From UBA2022 sp964621555 (GTDB taxonomy: Bacteria; Patescibacteriota; Dojkabacteria; SC72), in the NCBI GenBank assembly GCA_964621555.1, contig CAZUOO010000003.1, forward strand, positions 1 through 47,949: a stretch of 47,949 nt of DNA, read 5' to 3'. Position numbers and translations under genes: made by a program. Positions 33,778 to 41,926 of the stretch are shown one piece after another. Below the pieces are notes generated by a model. That model had not been told where the DNA came from. It did no database searches and saw only the letters and a program-made list of their open reading frames with translations. The stretch's first letter is position 1. Every line of letters starts with the position of its first letter.

Positions 33778-34504
33778 AGTAAAAATAAAAAAGATGCAGG
33801 AAGCTGCAAATATACTCTCTGCCATTCTAAAAGAACTAGGTGAAGCCTGCGTGATAGGTACAAACCTTCTAGAACTAGAAGAGCTTGCTAATACACTATG
33901 TTCTCAATACAAGGTGAAGCCTGCTTTTAAGGGGTATGAGGGATACCCAGCAGCCCTTTGTATAGGAGTTAATGATATTGTGGTCCATGGAATTCCATAT
34001 GATTATGACCTCGAGGATGGTGATATCTTAAGTATTGATATGGGGATAAAGTATAAAGGGGTATATTCTGATTGTGCTATAACCGTTATGGTTGGTAACG
34101 TATCTGAGGAAACACGTAAATTCGTTGAAACTACAAAACAATCAGTACTCAATGCGATAGCTCAGGCGGTACCTGGGAATACAGTTGGTGACATAGGTCA
34201 TGCAATACAAAGTACTGTAGAAAATGCTGGATACACTGTTGTTGAGGAGATGGTCGGGCATGGAATTGGGTATGATCTTCATGAAGAGCCATATATACCT
34301 GGGGTTGGTCAAAAAGGTAAGGGAGAAAAGCTCTATAAAGGGCAAACAATTGCTATTGAAGCCATAATTAATCAAGGGAGTAGTGATATTGTAATTTCTA
34401 AGGAAGATGGGTGGACAAGCTTTACTAAAGATGGTATGCTTTCAGCACTATTTGAGCATACTGTAGTTGTGGATGATAATCCAAGGATTCTTACCAAATG
34501 GTAA
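33767..34504 (+). CDS. map: methionine aminopeptidase type I
   Basis: This 245-aa enzyme removes the initiator methionine from new proteins. The five metal ligands are visible: two Asp in GDILSIDMGIKYKGVYSD, His in VGHGIGYDLHEEP, Glu in GQTIAIEAIIN and Glu in ALFEHTVVV. The CxH-type SH3-binding extension of longer forms is absent. It overlaps adk by 11 nt. Together with fmt in this window it fits formyl-Met initiation followed by trimming. Confidence 0.96.
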   Translation: MHDKVKIKKMQEAANILSAILKELGEACVIGTNLLELEELANTLCSQYKVKPAFKGYEGYPAALCIGVNDIVVHGIPYDYDLEDGDILSIDMGIKYKGVYSDCAITVMVGNVSEETRKFVETTKQSVLNAIAQAVPGNTVGDIGHAIQSTVENAGYTVVEEMVGHGIGYDLHEEPYIPGVGQKGKGEKLYKGQTIAIEAIINQGSSDIVISKEDGWTSFTKDGMLSALFEHTVVVDDNPRILTKW

Positions 34505-34533
34505 TTGCAACATAAGTTACTCTTTGATATAAT
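34505..34533 (+). promoter_or_regulatory. promoter of infA-rpsI transcription unit
   Basis: TTGCAA (34505-34510), a 17-nt spacer and TATAAT (34528-34533) preceded by TGA, which makes an extended -10. It begins directly after the map stop codon. It should start a separate transcript for infA, rpmJ, rpsM, rpsK, rpsD, rpoA, rplQ, rplM and rpsI. Confidence 0.75.
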
Positions 34534-34561
34534 CCGAAGGATTTATATTATTATTACAGTA

Positions 34562-34579
34562 ATGCTTTATGGCAGGTAA
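34562..34579 (+). other. possible five-codon upstream ORF overlapping infA start
   Basis: ATG CTT TAT GGC AGG TAA encodes MLYGR and covers the infA ATG at 34569 in another frame. It could compete with or couple to infA initiation, or be chance in AT-rich DNA. Confidence 0.2.
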
Positions 34580-34802
34580 AGAAGGAAATGTTATTGAGTT
34601 AAATGGAGTGGTTAAGGAATGTCTACCAGATACAAAGTTTATTGTAGAAGTAGATGTAAATGGTCAGAAGCATGAGATTGTAGGGTATCTGTCAGGTAAA
34701 ATGAGGATGCATTATATAAGAATACTTGAAGGAGACAAGGTAAAGATTGAAGTTACACCTTATGACCCTAAACAAGGAAGAATAACATATAGAGAAAAGT
34801 AA
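34569..34802 (+). CDS. infA: translation initiation factor IF-1
   Basis: This 77-aa OB-fold protein begins MAGKEGNVIELNGVVKECLP and has VGYLSGKMRMHYIRILEGDK and VTPYDPKQGRITYREK, as in bacterial IF-1. It binds the 30S A site during initiation. It is the first gene after the internal promoter of the cluster. rpmJ begins one base after its stop. Confidence 0.97.
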   Translation: MAGKEGNVIELNGVVKECLPDTKFIVEVDVNGQKHEIVGYLSGKMRMHYIRILEGDKVKIEVTPYDPKQGRITYREK

Positions 34803-34803
34803 A

Positions 34804-34920
34804 ATGAAAGTTCAGGCTTCAGTAAAAAAGAGATGTGCAGATTGCTACATAACCAAGAGAAAGGGTCGTGTGTATGTGTACTGTAAGAAAAATGCTAATC
34901 ATAAGCAAAGACAAGGTTAA
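34804..34920 (+). CDS. rpmJ: 50S ribosomal protein L36 (bL36)
   Basis: This 38-aa protein reads MKVQASVKKRCADC, then ITKRKGRVYVYCKKNANHKQ. The CxxC ... C ... H zinc site and length are diagnostic for the zinc-binding form of L36. Its place between infA and rpsM is the standard one. Confidence 0.96.
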   Translation: MKVQASVKKRCADCYITKRKGRVYVYCKKNANHKQRQG

Positions 34921-34937
34921 TTTATATATTTATTTGA

Positions 34938-35321
34938 ATGGCAAGAATCGCAGGAATCGAAATACCAGACAATAAGAAAGTATGGGTTGCTTTAACCAAT
35001 ATCTATGGAGTAGGTCCAATTACAGCGAAGAAAGTTATTGAAGTATTGAGTTTTAAAGAGACATTGAAGTTAGGTGAGCTTACATCTGCACAGTTAGATG
35101 CGTTAAGAAAGTATGTAGAAGAGAATTTCCCAGTTGAAGGTGAACTTAAGCAGAAGATCTTTAGAGATATTAAGAGGCTTAAGGATATTAGAAGCTATAG
35201 AGGAATTAGACATAAGCTAGGTCTACCTGTAAGAGGTCAGAGAACAAGGCATAACGCCCATACCAGAAAAGGTAAGTCTCAGCCTGTTGGAGGTTTGAAG
35301 CATAAGCTAGAAAAAACTTAA
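34938..35321 (+). CDS. rpsM: 30S ribosomal protein S13 (uS13)
   Basis: This 127-aa protein opens with MARIAGIEIPDNKKVWVAL, has YGVGPITAKKV (helix-hairpin-helix) and ends with LPVRGQRTRHNAHTRKG. S13 contacts P-site tRNA and L5 across the subunit interface. It lies in standard alpha-operon order before rpsK. Confidence 0.97.
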   Translation: MARIAGIEIPDNKKVWVALTNIYGVGPITAKKVIEVLSFKETLKLGELTSAQLDALRKYVEENFPVEGELKQKIFRDIKRLKDIRSYRGIRHKLGLPVRGQRTRHNAHTRKGKSQPVGGLKHKLEKT

Positions 35322-35337
35322 AGTAATTATTTAGAAA

Positions 35338-35724
35338 ATGGCAACTACAAAGACTAAGAAAAATGCAAAGAGGAGTGTGGCTACAGGAGTAGTAAGCATT
35401 CAGTCAACATTTAACAATACAATTATCTCCATCTGTGATGAGAATGGTGAGCTACTTGTTCAAGGATCTCCAGCAGTAGTTGGTTTTAAAGGATCTAAGA
35501 GAAGTACCGCATTTGCAGCAACTAAGGCTGCTATACATGCAGGAGAGATTGCAGTTAAGAAATATGGATTAAAGGAAGTTAAGGTTATAATCAAGGGCCC
35601 AGGTGCAGGTAGAAATGCAGTTGTAAAAGGTTTGGACTCTGTTGGAATTAAAGTTACTCAGTTGGTTGATAAAACTCCATTACCTCATAATGGTTGTAGA
35701 CCAAGGAAATTACCTAGAAAATAA
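35338..35724 (+). CDS. rpsK: 30S ribosomal protein S11 (uS11)
   Basis: This 128-aa protein has STFNNTIISICDENGE, FKGSKRSTAFAATKAA, GPGAGRNAVVKGL and the end PLPHNGCRPRKLPRK, all typical of S11 in the 30S platform. The N terminus is short and Lys-rich. Confidence 0.97.
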   Translation: MATTKTKKNAKRSVATGVVSIQSTFNNTIISICDENGELLVQGSPAVVGFKGSKRSTAFAATKAAIHAGEIAVKKYGLKEVKVIIKGPGAGRNAVVKGLDSVGIKVTQLVDKTPLPHNGCRPRKLPRK

Positions 35725-35740
35725 AATATAAAAAAGAAAT

Positions 35741-36352
35741 ATGGGAAGATATACAGGACCAAAAGAAAAACTAAGTAGAAGAGAAGGTATTAACCTATTT
35801 TTGAAAGGTGAAAGGTCTTTCTCTCAAAAGGCCGGTATGATTAAGAAGCCATACGCTCCAGGACAGCATGGAAATGCTAAGAGAACAAGGCTTTCTAACT
35901 ATGGTGTGCAGTTGAGAGAGAAACAGAAGGTAAAGAGAATGTATGGATTAAGAGAGAAGCAGTTTAAGAACCTTGTTCATGAAGCTACTAGAATTGCACG
36001 TGTAAATAATACCGATAGAGGTTTGGAACTATTGAAATTACTTGAAATGAGACTTGATAATGTAATTTACGCAATTGGATTTGCAGCTTCTAAGGGAGCA
36101 GCAAGACAGTTTGTAACTCATAAGCATGTAATAGTAAACGGAAAGGTATTAAATGTACCATCAGCCGTAGTTAAGGTTGGAGATGTAGTTGAATTAAAGA
36201 ATACAAAGCTAGCTCCAGAAAAGGTCCTAGTAACCGTTCCTGCATGGTTGTCATCAGATAAGAATAAAGGAACTGTTGTAGCTGAGCCTGTTAGAGATGA
36301 TATTGACTCTGGTATTAAAGAGAACTTAATAATAGAGTTCTACTCTAGATAA
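35741..36352 (+). CDS. rpsD: 30S ribosomal protein S4 (uS4)
   Basis: This 203-aa 16S-binding assembly protein begins MGRYTGPKEKLSRREGI. It has KKPYAPGQHGNAKRTRLSNY and an S4 RNA-binding domain (EMRLDNVIYAIGF; QFVTHKHVIVNGKVLNVPS). It lacks the N-terminal zinc cysteines found in some bacteria. It precedes rpoA as in most bacteria. Confidence 0.97.
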   Translation: MGRYTGPKEKLSRREGINLFLKGERSFSQKAGMIKKPYAPGQHGNAKRTRLSNYGVQLREKQKVKRMYGLREKQFKNLVHEATRIARVNNTDRGLELLKLLEMRLDNVIYAIGFAASKGAARQFVTHKHVIVNGKVLNVPSAVVKVGDVVELKNTKLAPEKVLVTVPAWLSSDKNKGTVVAEPVRDDIDSGIKENLIIEFYSR

Positions 36353-36370
36353 ATTATATAAATAAACGAA

Positions 36371-37336
36371 ATGTTAAGCTTTGAAGACATAACAGTAAAG
36401 ATTGTTTCCGAAGAAGGAAACTCAGGTAAGTACGATATCTCTCCTTTACCAAAAGGATACGGTCATACTTTAGTTAACTCATTGAGAAGAATTCTTCTCT
36501 CAAGCTTAGCTGGTACAGCTATTACAAGTGTAAGAATCAAGGGAGTAGAACATGAATACTCATCAATCGAGGGTGTAAAAGAGGATGTTGTAGAGATTGT
36601 ATTGAACCTTAAGCAGATCAAATTTAAGGGAAATATTGAAGGACCTCAGGTTTGTAAGTTAGAAGTTAAAGGAAAGGGAGTTGTAACTGCAAAGGACTTC
36701 AAACTTCCAGCAGGAGTAGAGGTTGCTAATGACAATATGGAAATTGCAAACATTACAGACGAAAAAGCATCATTAGTTATGGAACTAGTTGTTGAGAGTG
36801 GAGTAGGATTTAAGGAAGCTAACGATGATTTAAGATCAGAAGTTGGAAGGATTCCTGTAGATGCAGACTTCTCTCCAATCCATAGCGTGAACTTTGAAGT
36901 AACTGACGCAAGAAAAGGACAGAATACAAACCTAGACGCAGTTAAGATCTCTATTGTTACTGACGGAAGCATTGCTCCTAAGCAAGCTCTTCTAGATAGT
37001 GCAAAGATTCTTCAAGACTTCTCTGGAAAAGTTATGGTAGCCCTAGGTGTATCAAAGAAAGAGGTTGAGCAAAGAGCAGAAGAAACAAGTGCAATCCCAG
37101 AAGTAGTAGAAGAAATCTCTACAGTAGAGGATGAAGTAAGCAGTTGGAAAATTGAAGAGTTACCAATCTCTAAAAGATCGAAATCTGGATTACTCGCAGG
37201 AGGATTTCAGACAGTAGGAGACTTGGCAACATTGAAAGTATCCGACCTCTTAGAACTACCTGGATTTGGAAACAAATCACTAAATGAGGTAGTAGAATTA
37301 ATGAAGCAGTATGGAATTGAAATTAAAAGTGAATAA
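36371..37336 (+). CDS. rpoA: RNA polymerase subunit alpha
   Basis: This 321-aa protein has the N-terminal assembly domain (LPKGYGHTLVNSLRRILLSS; GVKEDVVEIVLNLKQI), an acidic linker at about residues 233-255 and a complete C-terminal domain (~258-321: SKRSKSGLLAGGFQTVGDLA, PGFGNKSLNEVVELM). The retained CTD means UP-element and activator contacts are possible. The length matches the family. Confidence 0.97.
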   Translation: MLSFEDITVKIVSEEGNSGKYDISPLPKGYGHTLVNSLRRILLSSLAGTAITSVRIKGVEHEYSSIEGVKEDVVEIVLNLKQIKFKGNIEGPQVCKLEVKGKGVVTAKDFKLPAGVEVANDNMEIANITDEKASLVMELVVESGVGFKEANDDLRSEVGRIPVDADFSPIHSVNFEVTDARKGQNTNLDAVKISIVTDGSIAPKQALLDSAKILQDFSGKVMVALGVSKKEVEQRAEETSAIPEVVEEISTVEDEVSSWKIEELPISKRSKSGLLAGGFQTVGDLATLKVSDLLELPGFGNKSLNEVVELMKQYGIEIKSE

Positions 37337-37338
37337 TT

Positions 37339-37863
37339 ATGTTTAAGAGACAATCATTTAAAAAATTAGGAAAGAAGGCTTCACATAGGAATGCAATGAC
37401 TAAGAATCTTCTTAGATCTATCTTCCAAAGTGGGTATTTAACAACTACAACACCAAAAGCAAAAATGCTTAAGGGAGAAGTTGAGAGTATCATTCGAACA
37501 ATTAACAAGAGTGAGAAAGATCATAACCTATTTAAGAAGCTAGAGGCAATCTTGGGAAGTAGAAATGTTGTAGAAATGGCCATCAACTATGTTGGAAGTA
37601 CAGATAGAAAAGTTAGAATTGTTAAGGTTGGATTTAGACCAGGTGATAACGCTGAGAAAAGTAAAATAGAATTGATGGGATATAAGTCAGAGGCAAGTAA
37701 GAAGAAGGTTACAAAGGGTGATGATAAAGCTGTAGCAGAAACAAAAGAAGTTAAGAAGGTAGAGAAAAAGAGTGGACTAAGAGGATTGATAAGCGGTGGT
37801 AAGAGCGTAGGAAAGGTTGCAACCGTTAAAAGAGAGAGAGCTAGAAGCAGATCAGGACTTTAA
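37339..37863 (+). CDS. rplQ: 50S ribosomal protein L17 (bL17) with basic C-terminal extension
   Basis: At 174 aa it is clearly longer than the ~120-aa core. The core has SHRNAMTKNLLRSIFQSGY, TTPKAKMLKGEVE and GDNAEKSKIELMGY. A Lys/Glu/Ser/Gly-rich tail of ~55 residues follows. L17 lies near the tunnel exit. The gene follows rpoA by 2 nt. Confidence 0.95.
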   Translation: MFKRQSFKKLGKKASHRNAMTKNLLRSIFQSGYLTTTTPKAKMLKGEVESIIRTINKSEKDHNLFKKLEAILGSRNVVEMAINYVGSTDRKVRIVKVGFRPGDNAEKSKIELMGYKSEASKKKVTKGDDKAVAETKEVKKVEKKSGLRGLISGGKSVGKVATVKRERARSRSGL

Positions 37864-37881
37864 TTATAAATAGATATAGCT

Positions 37882-38313
37882 GTGCAGAAAACAAAGTGGA
37901 CAAAAAAAGAAGAAATTACTAGAGAGTGGTATCTTGTGGATGCTAAGGATAAGATTTTAGGAAGACTTGCATCTAAAGTAGCCTCCCTCCTTATTGGTAA
38001 GGGTAAGGTAAACCAAGTTCCAAACATGGATTGTGGTGACTACGTAATTATTGTAAACAGTGGTGATATCAAACTAACTCGAAATAAGGAAGTAAAGAAA
38101 ATGTACTATAGCCACACAGGTTTTCCTGGAGGTTTTAAAGAGATGAGATTTGATAAACTACTTCAGAAAGATCCAACAGCACCACTAGTAAAAGCTATTG
38201 ATAAAATGCTACCTAAGAACAAGTTGAGACCAACAATGCTTAAGAGACTTTTTGTATATTCAACTAGCGATCATAAGCATGAGGCTCAAATGCCTAAGCC
38301 TATTAATTTATAA
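37882..38313 (+). CDS. rplM: 50S ribosomal protein L13 (uL13)
   Basis: This 143-aa protein starts at GTG. It has REWYLVDAKDKILGRLASKV, the YVIIVNSGDIKLT block, a YYSHTGFPGG loop and the C-terminal MLPKNKLRPTMLKRLFVY. It is paired with rpsI as in most bacteria (12-nt gap). No in-frame ATG is available near the conserved start. Confidence 0.96.
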   Translation: MQKTKWTKKEEITREWYLVDAKDKILGRLASKVASLLIGKGKVNQVPNMDCGDYVIIVNSGDIKLTRNKEVKKMYYSHTGFPGGFKEMRFDKLLQKDPTAPLVKAIDKMLPKNKLRPTMLKRLFVYSTSDHKHEAQMPKPINL

Positions 38314-38324
38314 TATTGTAAACT

Positions 38325-38720
38325 GTGAGTAAGAAAGAATATTTTGAGGGAATTGGAAGAAGAAAGACATCAACATCTAGAGTAAGAATATACTCTGGTA
38401 AAGGAAGTTCTACAGTAAATGGAATCCCATTCAATGAATATTTCAAAGTTCAAACACAGGCAAATTCAACTCTTAAACCTATTAGTACTGTTGGATTAGA
38501 TGAAAAGATCTACTACACTGCACAGGTAAGTGGTGGTGGAAAGACAGGTCAGGTTGAAGCTATACAAGTAGGATTAGGAAGAGCATTGTATAAAATGAAC
38601 CCAGAACTTAAGTCAGTCTTAAGAAAAGAAGGTTATGTAACAAGAGACTCTAGAATGGTTGAAAGAAAGAAATATAACCAGGTTAAAGCTAGAAAGAAAC
38701 CACAGTTCTCAAAGAGATAG
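38325..38720 (+). CDS. rpsI: 30S ribosomal protein S9 (uS9)
   Basis: This 131-aa protein starts at GTG (VSKKEYFEGIGRRKTSTSRV). It has GGGKTGQVEAIQVGLGRAL and the basic tail QVKARKKPQFSKR that touches P-site tRNA. It is the last gene of the ribosomal cluster. No clear terminator hairpin follows. Confidence 0.97.
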   Translation: MSKKEYFEGIGRRKTSTSRVRIYSGKGSSTVNGIPFNEYFKVQTQANSTLKPISTVGLDEKIYYTAQVSGGGKTGQVEAIQVGLGRALYKMNPELKSVLRKEGYVTRDSRMVERKKYNQVKARKKPQFSKR

Positions 38721-38745
38721 TTTCTACAATCTTTTTACACGTATC

Positions 38746-38774
38746 TTGCAGTTTTCAGATATTAGATAGATAAT
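38746..38774 (+). promoter_or_regulatory. promoter of the DUF4349 gene
   Basis: TTGCAG (38746-38751), a 17-nt spacer and GATAAT (38769-38774). The leader to the ATG at 38806 is about 25 nt. It lies in the 85-nt gap after rpsI. Confidence 0.55.
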
Positions 38775-38805
38775 GAAGGTAGTAATTTAACTGCCTAATT
38801 ATCAA

Positions 38806-39726
38806 ATGTTAAAGAATACCCCAATTCCAAGGAACTTTGGATTCGTTATAACTGTAACCTCACTCGGCCTCGTATTAATATCCCTTCTGATATTCTTGTA
38901 CAATGTTTTCTTTGCAACCCCAACATCCACTTTAGACCAAGTAGAATCATCTGATGGAAATGCTGGATATGTTGTTGGTGGGAAAGGAGAGGATATGATT
39001 GCCCCAGATAGGGGTGGGATGCCAGGATATCCTGTTGATGGTGGATCAGCTACCAATGAGAAAGACCAAAAGTTAGTTAAAACTGGTACATTTGATATCA
39101 CCGTAGATGACTTTGATGACGTAAATTCAAAAATTAGATCCTCTGTGAAGGAATTGGGGGGATTTGTTGTATCGAGTAATGATAATGGAGTTGGTGTAGA
39201 CAGAGACCTGGTATTAACCGTTAAAGTACCTGCAGGATCTTTCGACCTATTTGTTGAGAAAGTTAAGGGATACGCAGTTGTCGTGAATTCATATTCAGAA
39301 AATACTGCTGATATAACTCAGGTATATCAGGATCTAAAAGCTAGATTGAAAAATGAAAAAGCTCTTGAAGTTAAACTTCTTGAGATACTCGATAAAGCTG
39401 TAAAGGTATCAGACCTGTTGGAAGTGCAAAGGGAACTCTCACAAGTGCAGCAAAATATTGAAGTTATGCAGTCACAGATTGAATACTATGATTCTCAAAT
39501 AGATATGTCGGTGGTCTCGGTATCAATGGGGTTAAGTTCACAGTCTCTTGAAATAGCAGGTGAGAAATGGCAACCAGTTGGAGTCTTTAAAGAGGCTCTA
39601 GCATCTATGGTAGAAATGCTAAAAGGACTAGGAAGCTTCGCTATATGGACAGTGGTGTTCTCACCTGTTCTATATGCCTTCTACCTATTGGCAAAGTACA
39701 TATCAAGGCGAATAACCATCAAATAG
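38806..39726 (+). CDS. DUF4349-type membrane protein
   Basis: This 306-aa protein has an N-terminal TM helix (about residues 13-36) and a Gly/Asp-rich linker. A DUF4349-like domain follows (~88-260: LVKTGTFDITVDDFDDVNSK, LGGFVVSS, LVLTVKVPAGSFDLFVEKV) with a coiled-coil (LLEVQRELSQVQQNIEVMQS), and a C-terminal TM ends in a short basic tail (KYISRRITIK). Members of this family are predicted extracytoplasmic lipoproteins or membrane proteins of unknown function. It has its own promoter and lies upstream of rnpB. Confidence 0.8.
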   Translation: MLKNTPIPRNFGFVITVTSLGLVLISLLIFLYNVFFATPTSTLDQVESSDGNAGYVVGGKGEDMIAPDRGGMPGYPVDGGSATNEKDQKLVKTGTFDITVDDFDDVNSKIRSSVKELGGFVVSSNDNGVGVDRDLVLTVKVPAGSFDLFVEKVKGYAVVVNSYSENTADITQVYQDLKARLKNEKALEVKLLEILDKAVKVSDLLEVQRELSQVQQNIEVMQSQIEYYDSQIDMSVVSVSMGLSSQSLEIAGEKWQPVGVFKEALASMVEMLKGLGSFAIWTVVFSPVLYAFYLLAKYISRRITIK

Positions 39727-39735
39727 TGGTATAAT
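39727..39735 (+). promoter_or_regulatory. extended -10 promoter of rnpB
   Basis: TGGTATAAT; no -35 box is evident. Five nucleotides separate it from 39741, where the P1 stem of RNase P RNA begins, which fixes the -10 to start-site spacing in this organism. Confidence 0.7.
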
Positions 39736-39740
39736 ATTCC

Positions 39741-40053
39741 GTACAAGTATCCTATGCAGCTGCTGTAGCATTATTTGTTTGCTATAGAGGAAAGTCCGGA
39801 CTTCAAGTCGGTCACGAACATTAAATCGTGATAGATGCCGATGTGAGTCGGAAGGGAGTGATCTTTTGGATAAAAGGGCCACAGAAAGTATACCGCCCGC
39901 AAGGGTAAGGGTGAAAGGGTAGTGTAAGAGACTACCGGTATAGACAGTAATGTATATACGCATTGTAACCCCCATCTGAAGCAAGGTGCTATTATACACC
40001 GCATAGACAGATGGCTGCATATAACAGAATCCGGCTTATGGGGTACTTGTACA
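39741..40053 (+). ncRNA. rnpB: RNase P RNA, bacterial class A
   Basis: The catalytic RNA of tRNA 5'-end processing, about 313 nt. The conserved regions are present: AGAGGAAAGTCCGGAC near the 5' end, CCGCCCGCAAGGGTAAGGGT followed by GAAAGGGTAGTGTAAGAGAC in the middle, and ACAGAATCCGGCTTAT near the 3' end. The ends are set by P1: GTACAAGTA (39741-39749) pairs with TACTTGTAC (40044-40052), with further pairs inward. The 3' end meets the stop of the convergent histidine kinase gene. Confidence 0.95.
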
Positions 40054-41187
40054 CTATACTGCAATAGGGATGGAAATTATGAAGTGAGCACCTTTGTCAA
40101 AAACACCAGTTACTAGTTCTAAATTGCCTCCGTGTTTTGATATTATCTCTTTTGCAATTGCAAGCCCAAGTCCCGATCCTCCTGTCTGTCTCGATCTAGA
40201 CTTATCTAATCTATAGAACCTTTCAAAAATCCTTTTTGAATAGCTAGCCCCGATTCCTTTCCCATTATCTCTGATTGAGATAACTGCAAAGCCATTCTCT
40301 TCTTTACAATCTATGGATACCAAATCTCCTCCAGAGTGTGCAATTGCATTTTCAATAATGTTTTGAAATGCACGATGTATGAGTGTTGTATTTCCCGATA
40401 CTACAACTCCTTTTTTACAATCCAATACAACTTTAAATTTCTTCTGCTTTGCCACTACCTTAACTTCAGTACGAATAGTATTAAGTATTGATGAAATATC
40501 TATCTTCTTCATTTTTAGATTTGCATCCATTAGTGAAAGAAGCAGTAGATCCTCAGTCAGCTGATTCATAAAATGAATTGCCTTCTTAGAGTCAGCAAGC
40601 AGCTGTTTGAGCTCAGCATCTGTTAGTGAATTATCCTCTAGTGCGGTATCTAAATTTGCTTGGATAATTGCGAGTGGTGTTTTAATTTCATGGGAGGCAT
40701 TCTCCACAAACTCTCTTTGTGCATTAAACGCATGTGAAAGTCTTTTTGACATCTGATTGAAACTTTTAATTACGCTGGATATCTCGTCATCGTTATCCTC
40801 AAATTCAATCTCTTTACCTAAGTCTTCCGTACTCCTTAATTGCATCTCCTTGCTCAAATTCTCAAGTGGTCTTAAATGCCTCTCTGTTATCGCGTATCCA
40901 CCAGCGAAACTTAGGATTACTAGTGGGATTATGGAATATAGTGTAATTAGACGTATATTTTCCAAATCTTCTAGTCGTGATTGAGCTATAATTGCTCGTT
41001 GATCTTCTGAAATCTGTCGGATAATTGGATTTCTTCTAAATGGCACTACAGGTTCGAATGGGAGTGTTTTAGTCATATATTGAGTGAGGAAGAAGTTCAT
41101 TAGAAGTACAAAACCAATAGAGAATATCATCAGAACAACTGAGTACCAGAGGGACATTTTAAACTTGAGAGATTTGGTTAATTTCAT
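40054..41187 (-). CDS. two-component sensor histidine kinase
   Basis: This 377-aa protein has two TM helices (about residues 11-33 and 74-96) enclosing a short extracytoplasmic loop of ~40 residues. A HAMP region (~97-150) follows, then a HisKA domain with the phospho-acceptor in NASHEIKTPLAI (~163-174). The ATPase domain carries the N box NIIENAIAHS, DNGKGIGASY, the F box and GGSGLGLAIAKEI. It phosphorylates the response regulator encoded just upstream (12-nt gap). The small loop suggests sensing in or near the membrane rather than of a large ligand. Confidence 0.95.
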   Translation of the reverse strand: MKLTKSLKFKMSLWYSVVLMIFSIGFVLLMNFFLTQYMTKTLPFEPVVPFRRNPIIRQISEDQRAIIAQSRLEDLENIRLITLYSIIPLVILSFAGGYAITERHLRPLENLSKEMQLRSTEDLGKEIEFEDNDDEISSVIKSFNQMSKRLSHAFNAQREFVENASHEIKTPLAIIQANLDTALEDNSLTDAELKQLLADSKKAIHFMNQLTEDLLLLSLMDANLKMKKIDISSILNTIRTEVKVVAKQKKFKVVLDCKKGVVVSGNTTLIHRAFQNIIENAIAHSGGDLVSIDCKEENGFAVISIRDNGKGIGASYSKRIFERFYRLDKSRSRQTGGSGLGLAIAKEIISKHGGNLELVTGVFDKGAHFIISIPIAV

Positions 41188-41199
41188 ATGTTAAGGCTA

Positions 41200-41865
41200 C
41201 TACTTTATTTGATACCCTTTCCCTCTATAAGTGAGGATATATTTTTTTTCTGGATCAATCTTCTTTCTAAGGGTCTTAATATGTGTTTTAACTGTGTCAG
41301 AAAAACTATCTATATCAGTACCCCATACATGTTCAAGCAGTTCTTCTGCTGGAACTATTCTATTTCGATTCCTAAGGAGGTATTCTAAAACCTCTATTTC
41401 TTTATTACTAAGTATATATTCAACTCCATTCTTATTATCAACAACTCTATTCACTCCAATATCGATAGTGAAATGTGCGAACTTCAAGATGCTTTCCTTA
41501 TTTGCAGAACTCCTTTTAATCACTGCGTTAATTCTAGCGACTAACTCTTTCAAATCAAACGGCTTGGTAATGTAGTCATCTGCACCATTACTAAACCCCT
41601 CTAGCTTATCGTATACCTGTGACCTTGCGGTAACCATAATTATAGGGGTGGTATTACCATCTTCTCTAATTCTTTTGCTTACATCCAATCCATCTAGAGC
41701 TGGGAGGTTAAGGTCGAGGATTATGCAGTCATATTGATTAATCCTAACAAGCTCAATTCCCTGCTCGCCATCTATAGCTTCATCCACCTCAAAATGGTTG
41801 GCTTCCAGGTATCTTCTCACAGGTCTTCTTAATGCCTCTTCGTCCTCAATTATAATTAGTTTCAT
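41200..41865 (-). CDS. OmpR/PhoB-family response regulator
   Basis: This 221-aa protein has a receiver domain (1-~120) with acidic pocket IIEDEE, the phospho-acceptor Asp in IILDLNLPALDG, MVTAR and Lys in TKPFD. A winged-helix DNA-binding domain follows (~130-221: LSNKEIEVLEYLLRN, VWGTDIDSFSDTVKTHIKTL, RGKGYQIK). It is partner to the histidine kinase that follows. A TATAAT box ends 7 nt before the ATG, so its mRNA is probably leaderless. Confidence 0.96.
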   Translation of the reverse strand: MKLIIIEDEEALRRPVRRYLEANHFEVDEAIDGEQGIELVRINQYDCIILDLNLPALDGLDVSKRIREDGNTTPIIMVTARSQVYDKLEGFSNGADDYITKPFDLKELVARINAVIKRSSANKESILKFAHFTIDIGVNRVVDNKNGVEYILSNKEIEVLEYLLRNRNRIVPAEELLEHVWGTDIDSFSDTVKTHIKTLRKKIDPEKKYILTYRGKGYQIK

Positions 41866-41872
41866 ACGCTAT

Positions 41873-41878
41873 ATTATA
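41873..41878 (-). promoter_or_regulatory. -10 box of the two-component operon, leaderless geometry
   Basis: TATAAT on the minus strand, 7 nt before the response-regulator ATG at 41865. Confidence 0.55.
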
Positions 41879-41893
41879 CATCAACTATGGGCA

Positions 41894-41916
41894 AGGGAGG
41901 GGGAGTTCCCCTCCCT
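41894..41916 (-). terminator. GC-rich stem-loop between exported-protein gene and two-component operon
   Basis: AGGGAGGGG (41894-41902) and CCCCTCCCT (41908-41916) form a perfect 9-bp stem with a 5-nt loop, 10 nt beyond the stop codon of the minus-strand exported-protein gene. No U-tract follows. It probably ends that transcript before the separate promoter of the response regulator. Confidence 0.6.
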
Positions 41917-41926
41917 ATACTGGCGA

